Of a DNA stretch of 64,000 nucleotides, positions 44,195 through 53,444 are shown piece after piece. Source of the DNA: Saccharicrinis sp963677655 (GTDB lineage: Bacteria; Bacteroidota; Bacteroidia; Bacteroidales; Marinilabiliaceae); the NCBI GenBank assembly GCA_963677655.1, contig OY782088.1, one strand, 5' to 3'. A program made the position numbers and the translations under genes. Below the pieces are notes generated by a model. It did no database searches. It worked only from the letters and a program-made list of their open reading frames with translations, and was not told the origin of the DNA. The stretch's first letter is position 1. Each line of letters starts with the position of its first letter.

Positions 44195-45502
44195 ATGAAG
44201 AAAAAGATTGATGTTGTAACGTTGGGATGTTCAAAAAATTTGGTGGATTCAGAATCCTTAATTAAACAATTTGAAGCAAATGGATTTTCTGTAGCTCATG
44301 ATTCTCCAAATCCGGAAGGGCAGATCGCCATTATTAATACTTGTGGTTTTATCGGGGATGCCAAAGAAGAATCTATTGAAACGATTTTAAATTTTGCTGA
44401 GGCTAAAAAGCGTGGTGAGATTGAGAAATTGTATGTGATGGGTTGTTTGTCTGAAAGATACTTTCAGCAACTTAAAATGGAACTTCCTGAAGTAGATGCA
44501 TTATATGGTAAGTTCGATTGGAAAAAAATAGTTGAGGATTTGGGATATGCTTATCGTGCTGACTTAAGAAATGATCGATCTTTGACAACACCTGACCATT
44601 ATGCTTATTTTAAAATATCAGAAGGGTGTAATCGAACTTGTTCGTACTGTGCAATTCCATTAATAACGGGTAAGCATAAGTCAAAACCAATGGAGGAGTT
44701 GATAGACGAAGCGCAACGATTAGCATCAACTGGAGTACGTGAATTACAAATGATTGCTCAGGATTTATCATTCTATGGTTTAGATAATTATAAGCAAATG
44801 CGTTTAGGAGAACTTACCAGAAAAATTGCTGATGTAGATGGAATCGATTGGGTTCGTTTGCATTATGCATATCCGGCAGGTTTCCCATACGATGTTTTAA
44901 AGGTAATGAACGATCATCCTAATGTTTGTAATTATTTGGATATTGCGCTTCAGCATATTAGTGATCCTATGTTGAAGATAATGAGACGTAATGTTACTAA
45001 AGCAGATACCTATAAGCTAATAGAAAGAATGCGTAAGGATGTTCCTGGAATACATTTAAGAACAACCTTAATCACAGGTCATCCGGGAGAAACAGAACAG
45101 GATTTTAATGAATTATTAGATTTCGTTAAAGAGATGCGTTTTGAGCGATTAGGAGTTTTTCCTTATTCTCATGAGGAAGATACGCATTCATATCGAGCAT
45201 ATGAGGATAATATCCCGGAAGAAGTAAAGCAGGAAAGAGCTGATATTATCATGCAAGCGCAAGAACAGATTAGTTGGGAAATTAATCAGGAAAAAATAGG
45301 TAAAGAGTTCAAGGTTATTATTGATAGAAAAGAAGAGGAGTACTATGTGGGTAGAACAGAATTTGATTCTCCTGAAGTAGATCCGGAAGTTCTTATTCCT
45401 ATAGAAAATGCAGAATTAAAAAAAGGGGAATTTTATCAGGTAAATATTACTGATGCAGAAGCCTATGATTTATTTGGAGAAGTTGTAGGTGCTTCAAAGT
45501 AA
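44195..45502 (+). CDS. rimO: Ribosomal protein uS12 methylthiotransferase RimO
   Basis: The 435-residue protein has the three-part methylthiotransferase layout. The UPF0004 domain has Cys12, Cys50 and Cys84 for the auxiliary [4Fe-4S] cluster. The radical-SAM motif CNRTCSYC has Cys145, 149 and 152. A C-terminal TRAM domain runs from about residue 370. The opening KKIDVVTLGCSKNLVDSE is typical of RimO rather than MiaB. It adds a methylthio group to an aspartate of S12. Confidence 0.97.
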   Translation: MKKKIDVVTLGCSKNLVDSESLIKQFEANGFSVAHDSPNPEGQIAIINTCGFIGDAKEESIETILNFAEAKKRGEIEKLYVMGCLSERYFQQLKMELPEVDALYGKFDWKKIVEDLGYAYRADLRNDRSLTTPDHYAYFKISEGCNRTCSYCAIPLITGKHKSKPMEELIDEAQRLASTGVRELQMIAQDLSFYGLDNYKQMRLGELTRKIADVDGIDWVRLHYAYPAGFPYDVLKVMNDHPNVCNYLDIALQHISDPMLKIMRRNVTKADTYKLIERMRKDVPGIHLRTTLITGHPGETEQDFNELLDFVKEMRFERLGVFPYSHEEDTHSYRAYEDNIPEEVKQERADIIMQAQEQISWEINQEKIGKEFKVIIDRKEEEYYVGRTEFDSPEVDPEVLIPIENAELKKGEFYQVNITDAEAYDLFGEVVGASK

Positions 45503-45569
45503 GCAGTACCTTGTAGACAGTAATCAGTAGTTATAAGCAGAAGCTAGAATACTGAGAACTGAAAACTAA
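45503..45569. repeat. Degenerate CAGT/CTGA intergenic repeat
   Basis: Right after the rimO stop comes a run of imperfect short units: GCAGTA, GACAGTAA, TCAGTAG, AGCAGAAG, CTAGAA, CTGAGAA, CTGAAAA. It resembles degenerate intergenic repeats I have seen in Bacteroidota genomes; copies elsewhere in this window were not found. Confidence 0.55.
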
Positions 45570-45576
45570 TTTATAG

Positions 45577-46341
45577 ATGAGATATTTTTTAGAGCTAGCA
45601 TATAACGGGAAAGATTATCATGGTTGGCAAATTCAGCCTAATGCTATATCGGTACAGGAAATGCTGAATGATTGTATTGGGAAAATGCTAGGAGAAGAGA
45701 TTAATGTTGTGGGTTGTGGAAGAACAGATACAGGTGTTCATGCAACCTATTTTGTTGCTCATTTTGAAACCAGCAGGGAATCAATAGATGGCAAACAGTT
45801 CTGTTATAAGTTAAATCGTTTCTTACCTCGTGATATTGCTGTTTTTAGTCTGCAGAAAGTTGCTGAAGATACTCATAGTAGGTTTTCAGCTATTAATAGA
45901 ACCTATGAATATCATATTGTTACTCAAAAAAATCCATTTTTACAGGAATTTGCATGTCTGGTTTCTGTTCCTGTTGATTTTGATTTAATGAATAAGGCTG
46001 CTAAAGAATTATTTAATTATATTGATTTTACAAGCTTTAGTAAGTTGCATACCGATGTAAAAACCAATAATTGTACAATAACAAAAGCTCGTTGGGATTA
46101 TGATGGAAGTAAATGGATTTTTACAATATCAGCAGATCGTTTTTTAAGAAATATGGTTCGTGCAATTGTAGGTACTTTATTGGAGGTTGGTAAAGGTAAG
46201 TTAACTATAGATGGTTTTAAAGATATAATAGTATCAAAGGATAGGGGAGTTGCAGGAACTTCAGCGCCGGCTCAGGCATTGTATTTAGTAGATATAAAAT
46301 ATCCTGAGGATATCTTTTCGCCTACAGTTAATATAAAATAA
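45577..46341 (+). CDS. truA: tRNA pseudouridine synthase A
   Basis: The 254-residue protein has the TruA catalytic motif GCGRTDTGVHA with Asp51. Other landmarks are YHGWQIQP near the N-terminus and FLRNMVRAIVGTLLEVG near the C-terminus. It converts uridines 38-40 of tRNA anticodon stems to pseudouridine. It follows rimO after the degenerate repeat, and may share its transcript. Confidence 0.97.
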   Translation: MRYFLELAYNGKDYHGWQIQPNAISVQEMLNDCIGKMLGEEINVVGCGRTDTGVHATYFVAHFETSRESIDGKQFCYKLNRFLPRDIAVFSLQKVAEDTHSRFSAINRTYEYHIVTQKNPFLQEFACLVSVPVDFDLMNKAAKELFNYIDFTSFSKLHTDVKTNNCTITKARWDYDGSKWIFTISADRFLRNMVRAIVGTLLEVGKGKLTIDGFKDIIVSKDRGVAGTSAPAQALYLVDIKYPEDIFSPTVNIK

Positions 46342-46353
46342 TTTATATATAAG

Positions 46354-46382
46354 AAAAGCGACCAGTTATAGGTCGCTTTTTA
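46354..46382. terminator. Bidirectional terminator between truA and aroE
   Basis: AAAAGCGACC pairs perfectly with GGTCGCTTTT around a 7-nt loop. A/T runs on both sides suit the convergent genes. Confidence 0.87.
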
Positions 46383-46406
46383 TATTTACCAGTGTTTGTT
46401 TATTTA

Positions 46407-47153
46407 TTATTTATTCCAGATTTCCCAGGCAGCTTCAGCTTGTAGATGAAGCATTTCTAATCCGTTTTTTATAGTTCCTCCTTGGTTTTGTCCAGCCTTT
46501 AAAAAGGCAGTAACTTCCGGATTATAGACCAAATCATAAAATAAATGATCCTTACCACAATAATGATATGGAATTTCAGGTTTAGCTTCTAGGTTTCCAT
46601 ACATTCCAAGTGGAGTAGTATTTACGATAACGGTATTTTCATTCATTATTTCTTCATTTAATGAATGATAGCTTATTTGGTTTTCACCCTCTGGAGTTCT
46701 GGAAACTAATTTGTAATCAATACCTAAGCTTTTTAAGGCGTAACCAACTGCTTTGGCTGCACCTCCTGTTCCTAAGATTAAAGCTTTTTTATGGGTTGGT
46801 TTTATAAATGGTTTTATGGATTCCAGAAATCCAATAATGTCAGAATTGTATCCTGTTAATTTGGGTTTAGAAGGATTACTCCAATCAAATTTAATAACAT
46901 TAACAGCTCCAACTTCTTTTGAAATAGGATCCAAATCATCCAGGTATTGAATTACTTTTTCTTTGTATGGAATAGTAACATTTAATCCTCCAATGTATGG
47001 ATGGTGAGATACTAACTCTGGAAATTCATCAATAGATGCAATTGAAAAGTTAAGATATCTTCCTTTAATCTCTTCTTTTTCAAATTTATCAGTGAAATAC
47101 TTTTGTGAAAATGATTTTGAAAGTGGGTATCCGATTAATCCAAATGTTTTCAT
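46407..47153 (-). CDS. aroE: Shikimate dehydrogenase
   Basis: The 248-residue enzyme has the shikimate-binding SKS (residues 12-14), the catalytic Lys64 in NVTIPYKEK, Asp105 in GYNSD and the NADP-binding loop GTGGAAKA (128-135). It reduces 3-dehydroshikimate to shikimate. It lies third in a probable TPR-DUF368-aroE transcription unit. Confidence 0.96.
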   Translation of the reverse strand: MKTFGLIGYPLSKSFSQKYFTDKFEKEEIKGRYLNFSIASIDEFPELVSHHPYIGGLNVTIPYKEKVIQYLDDLDPISKEVGAVNVIKFDWSNPSKPKLTGYNSDIIGFLESIKPFIKPTHKKALILGTGGAAKAVGYALKSLGIDYKLVSRTPEGENQISYHSLNEEIMNENTVIVNTTPLGMYGNLEAKPEIPYHYCGKDHLFYDLVYNPEVTAFLKAGQNQGGTIKNGLEMLHLQAEAAWEIWNK

Positions 47154-47267
47154 CTCATTATAATTTTATCTTTAAATACATTCGATGGAACTTACCAATA
47201 ATGATTTTCCTTTTTGAGGGTTTTCTATATGGGTTCGTTTCATGTCTTTAGAATTTAAACCGTTTAA

Positions 47268-48188
47268 TTAAGCTGTTTTTGTTTTCTTTGAACCAAGGTA
47301 TTCTGTAATCCAAATACTGATCATACCTAATATAATAAAAACTAAAGCAATAAAAAACTCACTATTAGCTTTAGGTAAAAACCAATCATAACCAATGGTT
47401 TTTACTTTTTCTCCAAAGGTTTGTGTGATAGTTTCTTTCCATGGCCATAGAATTCCTAAAGATCCTAAAACAAATCCAGTAAGCATTGCAATGGTTTGAT
47501 TATGATACTTTTTTAATAGCCAGGAAAGAAAATGTGAAAAACCAATTAATCCAAGTCCGGCACCTACAGCTACAGGTAAAAGTACCTTGATATTTAGCTC
47601 GCTAACAGCATTAATCATTACGAGTTGATAATTCCCCATTAAAATAAGTACAAAGGAACCAGATAGTCCAGGAATAATCATACTACATATAGCTACAATT
47701 CCACAGATAAATAAATATATCATTGAGCTATTTTCAGAAGCTGGAGTTAATACGCTTATTGAAATTGCAATAACACTACCTATGATGAATGAAATAATAC
47801 TACTTATATTCCATTTTTTAACTGTTTTTCCAACAAAGTATACACTGGCAAGTACTAATCCAAAAAAGAAAGCCCATATATATACCGGGTAATTTTCGAA
47901 TAAAAACTTAAATAATCTGGCAAGAGAAATAATAGCAATGCCAACACCAAGAAAGACAGATACAAGAAACCAAAAGTCTATGTGTTTCAATAATTCTTTA
48001 ATCTTACCTTTTAATAATAAGTTGATTGCTTTAAGGTCAAATGATTTAATAGCATCAATAAGGCGTTCAAAAATTCCTGTAATCAATGCAATTGTTCCTC
48101 CGGAAACTCCGGGTATTACATTAGCGGCACCCATAGCCATCCCTTTAAAAATATTTGAAACAAATATTTTAGTATTGTTTTCTTTCAT
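47268..48188 (-). CDS. DUF368 polytopic membrane protein
   Basis: About 306 residues with eight to nine hydrophobic helices. The conserved DUF368 opening GMAMGAANVIPGVSGGTIALITGIFERL is at about residues 17-44, with a second related motif CSMIIPGLSGSFVLILMGNYQ mid-protein, an internal duplication. From memory, DUF368 members have been proposed as undecaprenyl-phosphate translocases along with DedA proteins; unverified for this protein. The frame extends to a TTG at 48209; the ATG at 48188 is preferred. Confidence 0.93.
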   Translation of the reverse strand: MKENNTKIFVSNIFKGMAMGAANVIPGVSGGTIALITGIFERLIDAIKSFDLKAINLLLKGKIKELLKHIDFWFLVSVFLGVGIAIISLARLFKFLFENYPVYIWAFFFGLVLASVYFVGKTVKKWNISSIISFIIGSVIAISISVLTPASENSSMIYLFICGIVAICSMIIPGLSGSFVLILMGNYQLVMINAVSELNIKVLLPVAVGAGLGLIGFSHFLSWLLKKYHNQTIAMLTGFVLGSLGILWPWKETITQTFGEKVKTIGYDWFLPKANSEFFIALVFIILGMISIWITEYLGSKKTKTA

Positions 48189-48257
48189 GATTTTGTGCTT
48201 AAATAACAAACTAATCTGAATGTATTAATCTGTTGAAGAAATATCAGTTATAATATA

Positions 48258-49661
48258 TTATAATTGAGAGTTTATGTATTCAGCAATTTCTGGCATTGAG
48301 ACCAAAACTGGATACTTATTTAAAATAAACTCTAAATCCTCAGGTAATAGCTGACGAGCAATTATTAAATGGTTTAGAGATTCTTTTTGTTTGTTGAACT
48401 TATTGTAAATGATTGCAGCTAAATAATGTAGTGCACCATTGGACTGATCCTTACTTAACAATAGCTCTAAAAAAGGAATGGCATTGAATTCTTTTTCGTT
48501 TTCCTCTAAGAATTCATACATTTCAATCCAGTTCTTAGTGTCTTGATGTTTGTTTATCAGAGCTCTTTTAAGACAACGTTTCGCTTCAGCCGGTTTTTTA
48601 AATTTTTTATAGCTTTTACCTAAAGCTCTCCAAAGATCAGATGATTTAGGGTCAATGCCAACTGCTTTATCAAAAGCATATATACTCGTTTCGTAATCTT
48701 GAACTTTGTATGATGTTCTTCCTAATGAGCGTAAAGCTTCCATGTGATTAGGATCCAGATTTACTGCAGCTTTGTATAGTCTTGATGCTAAATTGTAATT
48801 GCCCAGATTTTCCCAACAGTCTCCCATGTAATAATAAGTGACAGCATTAGGATAAGAGTATGATAAATATTCGGCATACGCATTTAAAGCCTCAATATAT
48901 TCTCCTGTTTGAGCCAGACTGTTTGCTTTATTAAAATAAGCTTCAGAAAGATTTGGAGCTATAGCTATGGTGATATCATATGCTTCTATTGCATCAGTAT
49001 AATTTTCGTGTTTGTTATAGAGGATTCCTAAATTATACCAAGCATTTTCTAAATAAGGATTTATATCTAATAGCTTGTTGTATATATCAATACCTTGATC
49101 TATTTCGTTTAATTTATCGTAGGCATAAGCTAATTCAAATAGCAAATTTTCATTGCTGGAAAATTGCTTTAAATAATAGGATATTAAGTTCTTAGCTTCA
49201 GTGAAATATCCATCTTGATTTAAATTAAAGCTTATTTCAAATATGTAATCGGCTAAATCTTCTGAAGTACAGTTTTTTAAAGCAATTTCAAAATTTTTAA
49301 TTGCTTCATCTTTTTCCGCAGATCGTGTATGTATAATTCCTAAGTTTAAAAATACCTCGGAATTGTTAGATTCAACTTCCTTTAAGTAATTTAAAACATT
49401 TAATGCTTCTTCATCTTTATCTTGTTCTAAATAAAGTGTACTAAGTTTAAGTTTTAAACTTGTAGATTCAGGATGTTGTTTTAATCCCATAGAAATAGCA
49501 AGCTCTGCTTTTTCTAATATATTTTTTTGATGATAATAATCAAAAATTGATTCAATCTGGAACACATCAAAATAGGATTCCTGGTTTAATTGAACCATTT
49601 CCTCAAATCTTTCTACTGTCTCCCTTGTTCCTTCATGATCTGCGTGAGAGTATTCTTGCAT
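48258..49661 (-). CDS. Tetratricopeptide-repeat protein
   Basis: The 467-residue soluble protein is made of about ten to eleven TPR units from about residue 35 onward. Clear ones are AWYNLGILYNKHENYTDAIEAYDITIAIAP, SEAYFNKANSLAQTGEYIEALNAYAEYL and LWRALGKSYKKFKKPAEAKRCLKRALI. There is no signal peptide, so it is probably cytoplasmic. It leads the probable operon with DUF368 and aroE and has a canonical promoter. Binding partner unknown. Confidence 0.93.
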   Translation of the reverse strand: MQEYSHADHEGTRETVERFEEMVQLNQESYFDVFQIESIFDYYHQKNILEKAELAISMGLKQHPESTSLKLKLSTLYLEQDKDEEALNVLNYLKEVESNNSEVFLNLGIIHTRSAEKDEAIKNFEIALKNCTSEDLADYIFEISFNLNQDGYFTEAKNLISYYLKQFSSNENLLFELAYAYDKLNEIDQGIDIYNKLLDINPYLENAWYNLGILYNKHENYTDAIEAYDITIAIAPNLSEAYFNKANSLAQTGEYIEALNAYAEYLSYSYPNAVTYYYMGDCWENLGNYNLASRLYKAAVNLDPNHMEALRSLGRTSYKVQDYETSIYAFDKAVGIDPKSSDLWRALGKSYKKFKKPAEAKRCLKRALINKHQDTKNWIEMYEFLEENEKEFNAIPFLELLLSKDQSNGALHYLAAIIYNKFNKQKESLNHLIIARQLLPEDLEFILNKYPVLVSMPEIAEYINSQL

Positions 49662-49686
49662 ATATCCACACTTTGAATTTAGAAGA

Positions 49687-49716
49687 CAAAACTACCATAA
49701 ATTTGGATTTATACAA
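49687..49716 (-). promoter_or_regulatory. Promoter of the TPR-DUF368-aroE unit (TTG-N19-TAGTTTTG)
   Basis: On the minus strand TTG (49716-49714) is followed after 19 bp by TAGTTTTG (49694-49687), matching the Bacteroidota consensus. The start codon is 25 bp beyond the -7 element. Confidence 0.72.
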
Positions 49717-49729
49717 TGAATTGTTTATA

Positions 49730-49777
49730 ACAAAAGGACATTGTTAATAACTAATTAACAAAACAACGTCCTTTTGT
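49730..49777 (-). terminator. Nested hairpin after the DUF4301 gene
   Basis: An outer perfect 10-bp stem (ACAAAAGGAC / GTCCTTTTGT) encloses an inner perfect 8-bp stem (TTGTTAAT / ATTAACAA). It lies 10 bp after the DUF4301 stop on the minus strand. The U-tract is short (TTTTGT), so termination is probable rather than certain. Confidence 0.6.
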
Positions 49778-49786
49778 AAAATTTTG

Positions 49787-51328
49787 TTAATGACCGTCTG
49801 ATCCTTCAGGTTGATGTTGAGTGCGTAAGAGATCATTTACTGTTTTAACAGGATTGAATGTGCTTACAGGAACTTCAACGAATAGAGTTGTCCAATCTGA
49901 CATTGCTCCATTCCATAATCCAGGTAATTCTAAAGCCTTTAACTCTTTTCCGTTAAGGGATTTGTTTGAAATAAATCCTGTTTTAGGATCTACATAGTCA
50001 AGAAGATTAAATTTCTCACCAACGTAGTTTTTTGTGCTACAAATTAAATCTACAGGATTGAAATGAGTGCTTTGTTGAAGAATCTTCTTTTTAGTCTCGT
50101 TATTAAGGTCGATCTGAGAACTTTCAACGACTTGAAGTGAGATTTCATTGTTTTTTCCAATACCCCAAAATGGTCCACCACCAGGTTCACCTTCGTTTTT
50201 AACCATTCCACAAACTCTTATAGGTCGGTTAAGTTTACTTGTTATAAACGATATTTTTTCTGCTTCTGATGAAAGATTTTCAGGGATAGTAATGAATAAT
50301 TCAGCTTGCATAAAGTCAAGTATCTCATCAATTAATTCCTGATCGGCTGTTTCGTTTTCAATAGCTTCAAGAAAATCATATATTTTTTGTTGGTAAAAAT
50401 ACAATACTCCTGCCAGAGCTTCTTTATATTGTATGGTATCTTTTAATCTGTATGAAGGAACTACATTGTCAATATTTTTAATGAAAATGATATCAGAATC
50501 AAGATCGTTAAGATTTTCAATTAAAGCTCCATGTCCACCTGGTCTAAACAATAATTGATCTTCATCAGTTTTAAAAGGTGAATTATCCGGATTTACTGCA
50601 ATTGTATCTGTGTATGATTTTTGAGTGGAATATGAAATGTTGTATTTAACATCATATTTAGCTTCAAACATCGAAATGTTTTTATTTACAATATCCTTGA
50701 ATAGATTTATATGGTCTTCGGAAACAGTAAAATGAAGATTTACAATTCCTTCATTATCTTGTCCATATAGAGCTCCTTCAATCATATGTTCTTCAATAGG
50801 AGTAGTGCTTTTTTCTCCGTCATTGTGAAACTGAAGGATACCTTTTGGATAATTGCCATAATTTAAACCTTCAGGAAGAAGTAACTTTTCTACTATTAGT
50901 GCACCGTTTTCAAAAACAGCCTTTTCATCAGTAAAGTCTATATTGCAAATTGATTCCAGGTCTTTTGAGAATGCAAAATATTTAATGTGCGAAAGAAAAT
51001 CTTTGATAGGCCCTTTAGTTTTTAATTCTTCCTGTTTTGATTTATCAGCTTGAATGAAACTAAATAGATCTTTAAACATTCGAGTTGCAGCTCCTGATGC
51101 AGGAACGAATTTTAAAACAGTTAATCCTTCATCGATACCATTTCTATATTGGTCTATAAACATTAACTTTTGTTCTTCATCCAATTTAATTATTCCATCC
51201 CCAATTGATGCTGGTTTTTGGATGTCCATAAAAGGAAATCCTGTTTTAAATTGATTCAATTGATATTCTACCTGTTCTGTAGATATTCCCTTTTCGCTAA
51301 GGTAGTTGAGGTCTTTTTCGCTAATCAT
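49787..51328 (-). CDS. DUF4301 protein, probably UDP-sugar-pyrophosphorylase-like
   Basis: The 513-residue soluble protein belongs to DUF4301, a family common in Bacteroidota. Several short motifs match nucleotidyltransferases of the eukaryotic-type UDP-glucose pyrophosphorylase group in the right order: PASGAATRM at residues 76-84 (glycine-rich nucleotide loop), YPKGILQFH at 160-168, TPIEEHMIEG at 176-185, RPGGHGAL at 262-269 and IKNIDNV at 283-289 with likely metal ligand Asp287. The inference is a sugar-1-phosphate nucleotidyltransferase; substrate unknown. It is a single gene, divergent from the radical-SAM gene at 51543. Confidence 0.85.
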   Translation of the reverse strand: MISEKDLNYLSEKGISTEQVEYQLNQFKTGFPFMDIQKPASIGDGIIKLDEEQKLMFIDQYRNGIDEGLTVLKFVPASGAATRMFKDLFSFIQADKSKQEELKTKGPIKDFLSHIKYFAFSKDLESICNIDFTDEKAVFENGALIVEKLLLPEGLNYGNYPKGILQFHNDGEKSTTPIEEHMIEGALYGQDNEGIVNLHFTVSEDHINLFKDIVNKNISMFEAKYDVKYNISYSTQKSYTDTIAVNPDNSPFKTDEDQLLFRPGGHGALIENLNDLDSDIIFIKNIDNVVPSYRLKDTIQYKEALAGVLYFYQQKIYDFLEAIENETADQELIDEILDFMQAELFITIPENLSSEAEKISFITSKLNRPIRVCGMVKNEGEPGGGPFWGIGKNNEISLQVVESSQIDLNNETKKKILQQSTHFNPVDLICSTKNYVGEKFNLLDYVDPKTGFISNKSLNGKELKALELPGLWNGAMSDWTTLFVEVPVSTFNPVKTVNDLLRTQHQPEGSDGH

Positions 51329-51437
51329 TAAGTACGTTTTTTAGTTTTTCAGTAGTATAAATATAACAAAGTATTTACATAAAATGGAAAGGTGTATAGA
51401 TTTTTCGTTGTTAGGTTTTTTAATTTAGATTGGTCTA

Positions 51438-51452
51438 TTTTACTACATTTGT
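51438..51452 (+). promoter_or_regulatory. Candidate promoter of the YhcC-like gene
   Basis: Positions 51444-51451 read TACATTTG, an exact -7 element. The 15-mer TTTTACTACATTTGT is identical to 23310-23324. The -33 TTG is not at standard spacing. Confidence 0.5.
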
Positions 51453-51542
51453 ATGCTAAATATTTAAGAAAGAAACAGACAGAAAGAATTGCTTCATGAA
51501 ATATGTAGTGGTGATTTTGTTTTATTGGAGATAAATAGAGAT

Positions 51543-52481
51543 ATGGAATATTATTGGGGGCATTCGAGGAGATATAATGATTATAGTTCGTACATAAAAA
51601 GAACTTTTAATGAAAGAGTGCAAAAAGTTTCTGTAGATGCTGGATTTTCTTGCCCAAATAGAGATGGCTCAAAAGGGGTTGGGGGTTGCACGTTTTGTAA
51701 TAACTCAACTTTTAATCCATCTTATTGTGGTGAAGGTAATTCTATTACAGATCAAATTAATACTGGTATTAATTTCTTTTCTCCAAAATATAAAACTCAA
51801 CATTATTTAGCTTATTTTCAGGCTTACAGTAATACTTATGAGAGTATTGATGTTTTAAAATCAAGGTATTTAGAGGCTTTAAGTCATCCTAAAGTGATTG
51901 GAATTGTAATTGGTACCAGGCCTGATTGTATTAGTGATGAGCTTATTGAATTTTTACAGGAGTTAAATCAGGATTATCATATTACTGTTGAGTATGGAAT
52001 AGAGTCAACTTTGAATTCTACTTTGAAGACTATAAATAGAGGACATAGTTTTGAAGAGGGGATTGATGCAATTAAAAAAACAGCAAAAGCAGGCTTAAAG
52101 GTTGGTGCACATCTTATATTGGGATTACCCGGAGAATCTGAGGAAGACATTTTTAATCATGCTCGAAAAATGTCAGAATTACCGTTGGATTATTTAAAAC
52201 TTCACCAGCTTCAATTGGTTAGAGGTTCTGTTATGGGTGAGGAGTATTTAAAAAATCCATCGAACATAAAACTTTTTGATGTTGATGGATATATTGAATT
52301 GGTTGTTAATTTCTTAGAGGTACTTAATCCTAATATTGTAATGGAGCGGTTTATAAGTCAGTCGCCTAAGGAGTTATTAATCGCACCTAAATGGGGTTTG
52401 AAAAATTTTGAGTTTGTAGCCAAGGTTGAAAAGCGTTTAAAAGAACGAGATAGTTGGCAAGGAAAAAAATATGGCTGTTAG
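51543..52481 (+). CDS. YhcC/TIGR01212-family radical SAM protein
   Basis: About 312 residues. The N-terminus carries the family cluster motif C-x11-C-x2-C: Cys37 in GFSCPNRDG, Cys49 and Cys52 in GGCTFCNNS. The central segments VEYGIESTLNSTLKTINRGH and GAHLILGLPGESEEDI are typical. The reaction is unknown in this family. The frame runs upstream to a TTG at 51489, but the ATG at 51543 gives the expected distance to the cluster. The stop codon lies within the left arm of the terminator of the convergent DUF4197 gene. Confidence 0.92.
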   Translation: MEYYWGHSRRYNDYSSYIKRTFNERVQKVSVDAGFSCPNRDGSKGVGGCTFCNNSTFNPSYCGEGNSITDQINTGINFFSPKYKTQHYLAYFQAYSNTYESIDVLKSRYLEALSHPKVIGIVIGTRPDCISDELIEFLQELNQDYHITVEYGIESTLNSTLKTINRGHSFEEGIDAIKKTAKAGLKVGAHLILGLPGESEEDIFNHARKMSELPLDYLKLHQLQLVRGSVMGEEYLKNPSNIKLFDVDGYIELVVNFLEVLNPNIVMERFISQSPKELLIAPKWGLKNFEFVAKVEKRLKERDSWQGKKYGC

Positions 52482-52502
52482 AATGAATAAATCCTAACAG
52501 CC
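52463..52502 (-). terminator. Terminator of the DUF4197 gene, overlapping the convergent gene's end
   Basis: A perfect 9-bp stem (GGCTGTTAG / CTAACAGCC) with a 12-nt loop. On the minus strand it is followed by ATATTTTTTT, which lies inside the last codons of the radical-SAM gene. Confidence 0.82.
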
Positions 52503-52513
52503 TTGAATATTTC

Positions 52514-53257
52514 TTATTTAAAAACTCTTTTTAATATTTCAGTAACCCTTGCTGTGGGGTCTTTTCTGATCTTACTTTCTTCAACTGCTATCTTAAGGAA
52601 TAAACCATCTAATGCTTTTTGTGTAAGATAGGAGTTTAGTTCAACTTCTACTTTATGTAAATCAGCTAATTGACCTACGAATGAGCCGGCAACCTGGTTG
52701 TATTTTGAGGTTAATAACTCCCAGGTTTCACCAGCAGAATAACCTGCAATGATTTTTTTATCAGTGGATTGTTTGATTTTAGGGCTGTATAAATCAAATA
52801 GTTCCTGATAGGTTTTGGATTTGAAATATTCGGTTGCAGCATTGTCTTCTCCTCCCAAGATATTAACTGCATCGGTAATTGTCATTTCTGTAATAGCTTT
52901 GAAAAATACAGGTCCTGCCTCTTTGGCTGCGTCCTCTGCAGCTCTGTTTATACTTAAAATAACATCGTTAATTAATTTTTCTCCTCCTGGAATCTTTTTT
53001 GCATTGTCAACTATAATATTTGCTTCTTCCGGAAGTAGTATTTTTACAGCTTCATCTTTAAAATAGCCGTCAGTTAATGACAGTTTGTGTGCCGCCGAGT
53101 CTGTACCTACTCTTAATGCTTCTTTTAGACCTTTTGCAATCTCAGCTTCAGTTAAAGGTGTATCTAATTCAATACTGTTTGCTATTTGTGCTAATTCTGC
53201 GCATGAATAAAGACTTAAAAGGGTGAGGAATGTAAATAATTTAATAGTTAGTTTCAT
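52514..53257 (-). CDS. DUF4197 lipoprotein
   Basis: About 247 residues. The signal peptide ends in LLSLYSC, a lipobox with Cys19, when started at the ATG at 53257; the frame has an earlier ATG at 53284. The mature protein matches DUF4197: LTEAEIAKGLKEALRVGTDSAAHKLS, then IKILLPEEA and AITEMTITDAVNILGG. This family has no known function and is expected on the periplasmic side of an envelope membrane. It ends in a terminator that overlaps the convergent gene. Confidence 0.92.
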   Translation of the reverse strand: MKLTIKLFTFLTLLSLYSCAELAQIANSIELDTPLTEAEIAKGLKEALRVGTDSAAHKLSLTDGYFKDEAVKILLPEEANIIVDNAKKIPGGEKLINDVILSINRAAEDAAKEAGPVFFKAITEMTITDAVNILGGEDNAATEYFKSKTYQELFDLYSPKIKQSTDKKIIAGYSAGETWELLTSKYNQVAGSFVGQLADLHKVEVELNSYLTQKALDGLFLKIAVEESKIRKDPTARVTEILKRVFK

Positions 53258-53444
53258 ATGATTATAATTTATTTTCACGGGCATATGGAACTCTCAAATA
53301 AATTTAATCATCCTCTTGTGTGTGAATTTGGATAATCAAATTTACATGTTCGTTTCATCTGTTATAATTTTGTTTTTAATTGTCAGGTGGAATTCGCCAA
53401 GGTTGATCTCTTTCTTTTATGAGAAAGATCTCTTATGGCTCGTT

